DNA of 11,079 bases, taken from assembly GCA_021286925.1 (NCBI GenBank), contig JAJTBL010000034.1, positions 1 to 11,079 on the forward strand, in the 5' to 3' direction. The position numbers and the translations under genes are program-made. The DNA is from Spirochaetia bacterium (GTDB lineage: Bacteria; Spirochaetota; Spirochaetia; Treponematales; Rectinemataceae). Each line of letters opens with the position of its first letter. Position 1 is the first letter of the stretch. Of this stretch, positions 7,663 to 11,079 are shown one piece after another. Under the pieces are notes generated by a model. The model made no database searches. It was not told the origin of the DNA and saw only the letters and a list, made by a program, of their open reading frames with translations.

Positions 7663-7690
7663 TTGACATATTGAAAAAATGGCGCATACT
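7663..7690 (+). promoter_or_regulatory. sigma70-type promoter for the NuoE/NuoF-GltD operon
   Basis: A perfect TTGACA -35 box (7663-7668) is followed after 16 bases by CATACT (7685-7690), which matches the -10 consensus at four of six positions. Very AT-rich DNA upstream could act as an UP element. The predicted transcript starts near 7697, about 59 bases before the first gene. A closer -10 match, TATCAT at 7691-7696, is 22 bases away from the -35 and thus badly spaced. Confidence 0.6.
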
Positions 7691-7744
7691 TATCATACAT
7701 ACATCATCGGCAGGCAACATTCGAGGCAATTCTGCAGTTTGGCA

Positions 7745-7751
7745 AAGGAGG
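7745..7751 (+). promoter_or_regulatory. strong ribosome binding site of the NuoE-like gene
   Basis: AAGGAGG lies four bases before the ATG at 7756. It fixes this start over the out-of-frame ATG at 7679, which overlaps the promoter. Confidence 0.85.
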
Positions 7752-7755
7752 CAAT

Positions 7756-8268
7756 ATGCCAACGACAGCAGTCAATTCGCCCGACTCCTCTGACATCTCC
7801 TCAATCATCGCAGGGAACCGGGGCAAACCAGGCAGTCTTCTCCGGATTCTGGAACAGGTGCAGGAACACGATCCCAAACATTACTTGTCGGAAACTTCAC
7901 TCAGGACCGTGGCGCAGGAGTTGGAGCTCCCCTTGTCGCACGTTTATTCCGTAGCGACATTCTATTCATTTTTCAGCTTGAAACCGCAGGGCAAGCATTC
8001 GATCGTCGTATGCCGGGGAACGGCATGCCACACGAGAGGCTCGCTCACCTTGCTCAATGAAGCACTGGAGCAGCTCGGCATCCATGGTTTCAAGGAAGAA
8101 GAAGAAAACTCGGCAACAAGTCTGGACGGCTTCGCGACCGTAAGAACCGTGGCGTGCTTCGGTCAATGCGCGCTCGCTCCCGTAGTCCAGATAGACGGCG
8201 TCGTTAAATCCCGGATGACAATCGGAAAACTGGTCGGGATTCTTCAAAAAATGAAGAAGGAGGGCTGA
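7756..8268 (+). CDS. nuoE: NuoE/HydC-like [2Fe-2S] subunit of an NADH oxidoreductase
   Basis: This 170-residue soluble protein belongs to the thioredoxin-like [2Fe-2S] family of complex I subunit NuoE and hydrogenase subunit HydC. A helical N-terminal part (about 25-72) contains the family segment VYSVATFYSFF. The cluster ligands are C86 and C91 (CRGTAC) and C134 and C138 (CFGQC), the canonical four-Cys pattern. In such complexes it sits against the NuoF/HydB subunit and carries an electron to or from its FMN. The next gene encodes exactly such a subunit and starts two bases after this stop, so the two are surely co-translated. The first 20 residues are Ser/Thr-rich and not conserved-looking. 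Whether it serves respiration, hydrogenase, formate dehydrogenase or transhydrogenase cannot be told from this gene alone. Confidence 0.94.
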   Translation: MPTTAVNSPDSSDISSIIAGNRGKPGSLLRILEQVQEHDPKHYLSETSLRTVAQELELPLSHVYSVATFYSFFSLKPQGKHSIVVCRGTACHTRGSLTLLNEALEQLGIHGFKEEEENSATSLDGFATVRTVACFGQCALAPVVQIDGVVKSRMTIGKLVGILQKMKKEG

Positions 8269-8270
8269 CC

Positions 8271-11079
8271 ATGGCAGTAACAAACGATCTGGGGGCATTG
8301 AGAAAAGAAGGCATGCATCATTTGGTTCGTTCTACACCATGGATTTCCGTCGGTCTGGGAACCTGCGGCATCGGTAATGGAGCTCAGGAAGTATTCGATG
8401 CACTCCAAAGCGAAGCACTGAAACAAAAATCGGAGATCCTGGTGCGCAGAGTCGGCTGTTTCGGATTCTGCTCCGCAGAGCCGATCGTAATGACCTATAG
8501 ACCGGGAAAGCCGCTGTTAATGTTTACCGACGTAACTCCATCCAAAGCGCTCACTGTTTTAAAATCGATGAATGATGATGAGCAATATGGCAAAGCTGCG
8601 AAACTGGCTGAGGCGCGTATTGAATCATGGGATTTCAGAACCAGCACGATCAACTTCGGGAGCGACTACAGCTTTGTGCCGACATGGAAGGAACTTTCAT
8701 TCTTCAAAGGGCAGGAAAAACTGGTTCTCAGGAATTGCGGCCTCATCGACCCGGAAGATATCAGCGAATACCTTGCAGTAGGAGGATACTCCCCGCTCAT
8801 TAAAGTGCTGACGACAATGTCTCCTGACGCGGTCATCGATGAAGTCAAAAAGGCGGGCTTGCGAGGCCGGGGCGGAGCCGGCTTCCCTACCTGGAAAAAA
8901 TGGCGGATCATGCGAGACAATGTCCTTGCCAACCCGGGAACAGCATACGCTATCTGCAACGCTGATGAGGGCGATCCCGGCGCATACATGAACCGCAATG
9001 AAATCGAGTCGGACCCGCACATGCTCATAGAGGGCATGATAATCGGCGCGTATGCCATGGGTGCTTCCCACGGTATCATGTATGTCCGAGCGGAATATCC
9101 GCTGGCGGTAAAACGGCTTCAAAACGCCTTGATCCAGGCAAGGCAAGCAGGCCTGCTCGGGAAAAACATACTCGGAACAAAATTCAGCTTTGACGTCGAA
9201 ATCGTCACCGGCGCAGGTGCCTTTGTGTGCGGAGAGGAAACCGCGCTCATCGCCTCGATAGAAGGAAAGCCGGGACGGGCAACACCGCGGCCGCCCTTCC
9301 CTGCCCAGAAAGGTCTGTACGGCAGGCCAACAACCATCAACAATGTCGAGACGTGGTGCAATATCCCGGTCATTATCGGACGCGGCGGCGAATACTTTGC
9401 TGGCTTCGGTACGCCGACCAGCACCGGAACGAAAGTATTTTCCTTTGTCGGCAAAGTCAGAAACACCGGCCTTGTGGAACTGCCGCTCGGCACTACCCTT
9501 GAGTCGGCAGTCTACGGAATCTGCGAAGGCATGGGGCCGACAAAAAAAATCAAGGGTCTCCAATCGGGCGGACCTTCGGGCGGCTGTATTCCAGCTTCGC
9601 TTTTTAAAACTCCCATCGATTATGAGCACCTGACTGAGCTCGGCGCGATTATGGGCTCCGGCGGCATGGTAGTCATGGACCAGGACAACTGCATGGTGGA
9701 TGTAGCCAGGTATTTTACCGGTTTTGCGGCAAGCGAATCCTGCGGGAAATGCACGCCTTGCCGGGAAGGCACATCCCAGATGCTGAATATCCTCCAAGGT
9801 ATTGCGGATGGAGAAGCCAGCGAAAAGGATCTGGATGTCCTGGAAAGTCTGGCGCTTTCCATCAAGGATTCAGCCCTGTGCGGGCTTGGACAGACCTCTG
9901 CAAACCCTGTTCTTACCACGCTGAGATATTTCAGAGATGAATATATCGAACATATCAAGGCCAAGCGTTGCAATGCGGGTATCTGCGAAAATCTCTATGT
10001 CGCGTTGTGCGAATCATCATGCCCTCTGCATATGAATATTCCTGGATACCTTCAGCTCCTCAAGGAAAATCGAATCGAAGATGCTTTCGAGCTGACACTT
10101 CGGGAAAACCCGCTTCCCGGCTCGCTTGGCAGAATCTGCCATTTCCACTGCAGAATGCGCTGCCGCCGCGACATGCTCGATGAACCGGTATCGCAGGGAG
10201 AAATCCACCGCTACCTCGCCGACACCATGTATAAGATGGGACGGGAAAAAGCGATCTACAATCGGCTTATCCGGGAGAAACTTCCTTCGACAGGCAAAAA
10301 AATTACCATTATTGGAGCCGGACCTGCCGGACTTTCAGCGGCATTCTGGCTCACACGGCTGGGCCATGAGGTCACTATCTATGAAACGACCTCTGAACCA
10401 GGCGGCAGCCTCAGATGGGGCATTCCCGCGTATCGCCTGCCCAAGGATATGCTCAAAAAGGAAATCGCGTTCATCCAGAAGCTGGGAACCCGTTTTGTTT
10501 TCAATACGAAAATCAACTCGCCGACCCAGTGGAAGGGTCTGGCGGAAAGCTCTGACATCCTGCTTCTGGCCGCAGGCGCTAGCGCGGAACAGAGGATGGG
10601 CGTGCCTGGCGAAGACGTCGCAGGTGTTATCGGAGCTACTGAGTTCCTGAGCAAAGTCAGCAGCGGTGAAAAGCCGAAAATCGGCAGTGAAGTGCTGGTG
10701 GTCGGCGGCGGAAATTCAGCGATCGACGCGGCCCGCTCAGCACTGAGACTGGGCGCGCATGTGACTCTCGTCTATCGGCGGTCCTGCAACGACATGCCAG
10801 CCAACAAGGAAGAGCTGAAAGGTGCTCTAGAAGAAGGCGTTTCTCATATCTGCTTTGCATCCCCTGTAGAGGTTCTTGCCAAGGAAAAGAAGGGCGAAAA
10901 GCGGGTTCGGGCGCTCAAAATCCAGCGAATGAAATCCGGGCCGGTAGACAGCTCAGGCAGACCCAAACCAATTCCAACCGATGAGTTCATCGAAATTCCC
11001 TGCGATTCCATCATCGTGGCCATCGGAGAGAAAGTGCTGATACCAGGATTGGAAGCCATCGGAGTCACCGCAGCCCGCG
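8271..11079 (+). CDS. NuoF/HydB-GltD/NfnB fusion: NADH:FMN Fe-S subunit joined to an FAD/NAD(P)H oxidoreductase, 3' end outside the window
   Basis: One frame stays open for 936 codons from the ATG at 8271, which has AAGGAGGG upstream. Residues 20-105 form a thioredoxin-like domain with three Cys (C32, C63, C67). The NuoF core follows: GRGGAGFPT at 199-207, CNADEGDPGAYMNR and FVCGEETALI for FMN and NADH, then a SLBB part, and the N3-type [4Fe-4S] ligands C491, C494, C497 (SCGKCTPCREG) and C537. After CNAGIC (C567, C572), where HydB proteins usually continue into a two-cluster ferredoxin domain, the chain instead enters a GltD/NfnB/DPD-type N-terminal Fe-S domain (C580, C584, C623, C627, C631). 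This is followed by an FAD fold (GAGPAG 682-687) and an NAD(P)H fold (GGGNSA 812-817, then VYRRS). The likely job is electron transfer between NADH and NADPH sites and an Fe-S partner, perhaps bifurcating. The end of the FAD domain is missing. Confidence 0.93.
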   Translation, partial: MAVTNDLGALRKEGMHHLVRSTPWISVGLGTCGIGNGAQEVFDALQSEALKQKSEILVRRVGCFGFCSAEPIVMTYRPGKPLLMFTDVTPSKALTVLKSMNDDEQYGKAAKLAEARIESWDFRTSTINFGSDYSFVPTWKELSFFKGQEKLVLRNCGLIDPEDISEYLAVGGYSPLIKVLTTMSPDAVIDEVKKAGLRGRGGAGFPTWKKWRIMRDNVLANPGTAYAICNADEGDPGAYMNRNEIESDPHMLIEGMIIGAYAMGASHGIMYVRAEYPLAVKRLQNALIQARQAGLLGKNILGTKFSFDVEIVTGAGAFVCGEETALIASIEGKPGRATPRPPFPAQKGLYGRPTTINNVETWCNIPVIIGRGGEYFAGFGTPTSTGTKVFSFVGKVRNTGLVELPLGTTLESAVYGICEGMGPTKKIKGLQSGGPSGGCIPASLFKTPIDYEHLTELGAIMGSGGMVVMDQDNCMVDVARYFTGFAASESCGKCTPCREGTSQMLNILQGIADGEASEKDLDVLESLALSIKDSALCGLGQTSANPVLTTLRYFRDEYIEHIKAKRCNAGICENLYVALCESSCPLHMNIPGYLQLLKENRIEDAFELTLRENPLPGSLGRICHFHCRMRCRRDMLDEPVSQGEIHRYLADTMYKMGREKAIYNRLIREKLPSTGKKITIIGAGPAGLSAAFWLTRLGHEVTIYETTSEPGGSLRWGIPAYRLPKDMLKKEIAFIQKLGTRFVFNTKINSPTQWKGLAESSDILLLAAGASAEQRMGVPGEDVAGVIGATEFLSKVSSGEKPKIGSEVLVVGGGNSAIDAARSALRLGAHVTLVYRRSCNDMPANKEELKGALEEGVSHICFASPVEVLAKEKKGEKRVRALKIQRMKSGPVDSSGRPKPIPTDEFIEIPCDSIIVAIGEKVLIPGLEAIGVTAAR

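Larger units (their letters stand above)
7539..7755. other. AT-rich divergent intergenic region
   Basis: This 217-base region separates the leftward nucleotidyltransferase from the rightward NADH oxidoreductase operon. By hand count the part from 7541 to 7680 has about 16% G+C, far below the coding DNA on either side. It holds an imperfect dyad and a promoter on the plus strand (listed separately), then a leader of about 60 bases. I see no RNA gene or terminator. No convincing promoter for the leftward gene could be picked out, since AT-rich DNA gives many weak -10-like matches. Confidence 0.8.

Noticed and set aside
7679..7954. 91-codon open frame starting in the promoter region
   Set aside because: It starts between the -35 and -10 boxes, has no Shine-Dalgarno, and overlaps the NuoE-like gene in another frame.
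8697..9797. 366-codon open frame on the minus strand
   Set aside because: It is exactly antisense to the NuoF core, whose plus-strand frame shows all FMN, NADH and Fe-S motifs; the minus translation resembles nothing and is compositionally odd.
10126..10650. 174-codon plus-strand open frame within the fusion gene
   Set aside because: It is out of frame with the GltD-type domain, which shows the FAD motif and cysteines; this frame shows no motif.

Overview
The window carries eight protein-coding genes on both strands, moderate GC, and one strikingly AT-rich intergenic region. The gene content suggests an anaerobic bacterium with an outer membrane. The reasons are an HydB/NuoF-type NADH module of the kind used in flavin- and Fe-S-based electron transfer, a lipoprotein, an exported hydrolase, and a zinc-LID adenylate kinase. 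The style of several proteins reminds me of spirochaetes, but I cannot confirm the taxon from sequence alone. No rRNA, tRNA, CRISPR array or insertion sequence is visible.

Left part (1-2235, minus strand): nucleoside diphosphate kinase (ndk) is followed by an M3-family oligoendopeptidase (pepF), which overlaps it by 14 bases and runs off the left edge a few residues before its likely stop. Centre-left (2345-4332, plus strand): a two-gene unit encodes a DUF6765-like protein with an HxxxDxxxH motif and an unrecognised lipoprotein. Centre (7538 down to 4348, minus strand): a NadD-like nucleotidyltransferase with an N-terminal extension and an altered HxGH motif is followed by adenylate kinase (adk) and an exported alpha/beta-hydrolase-fold protein. 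That hydrolase has lost both its nucleophile Ser and its catalytic His. The plus-strand pair therefore sits between two minus-strand groups that carry the nucleotide kinases ndk and adk.

Right part (7539-11079): an AT-rich divergent intergenic region with a perfect TTGACA box precedes a plus-strand operon. Its first gene encodes a NuoE/HydC-like [2Fe-2S] protein. Two bases later begins a very large protein in which a complete NuoF/HydB-type NADH/FMN subunit continues in frame into a GltD/NfnB-type FAD and NAD(P)H oxidoreductase. It is still open at the right edge after 936 codons. The likely role is a soluble complex moving electrons between NADH, Fe-S clusters and a second pyridine nucleotide, possibly by flavin-based bifurcation. 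This is the most interesting system in the window; its other subunits should lie to the right.
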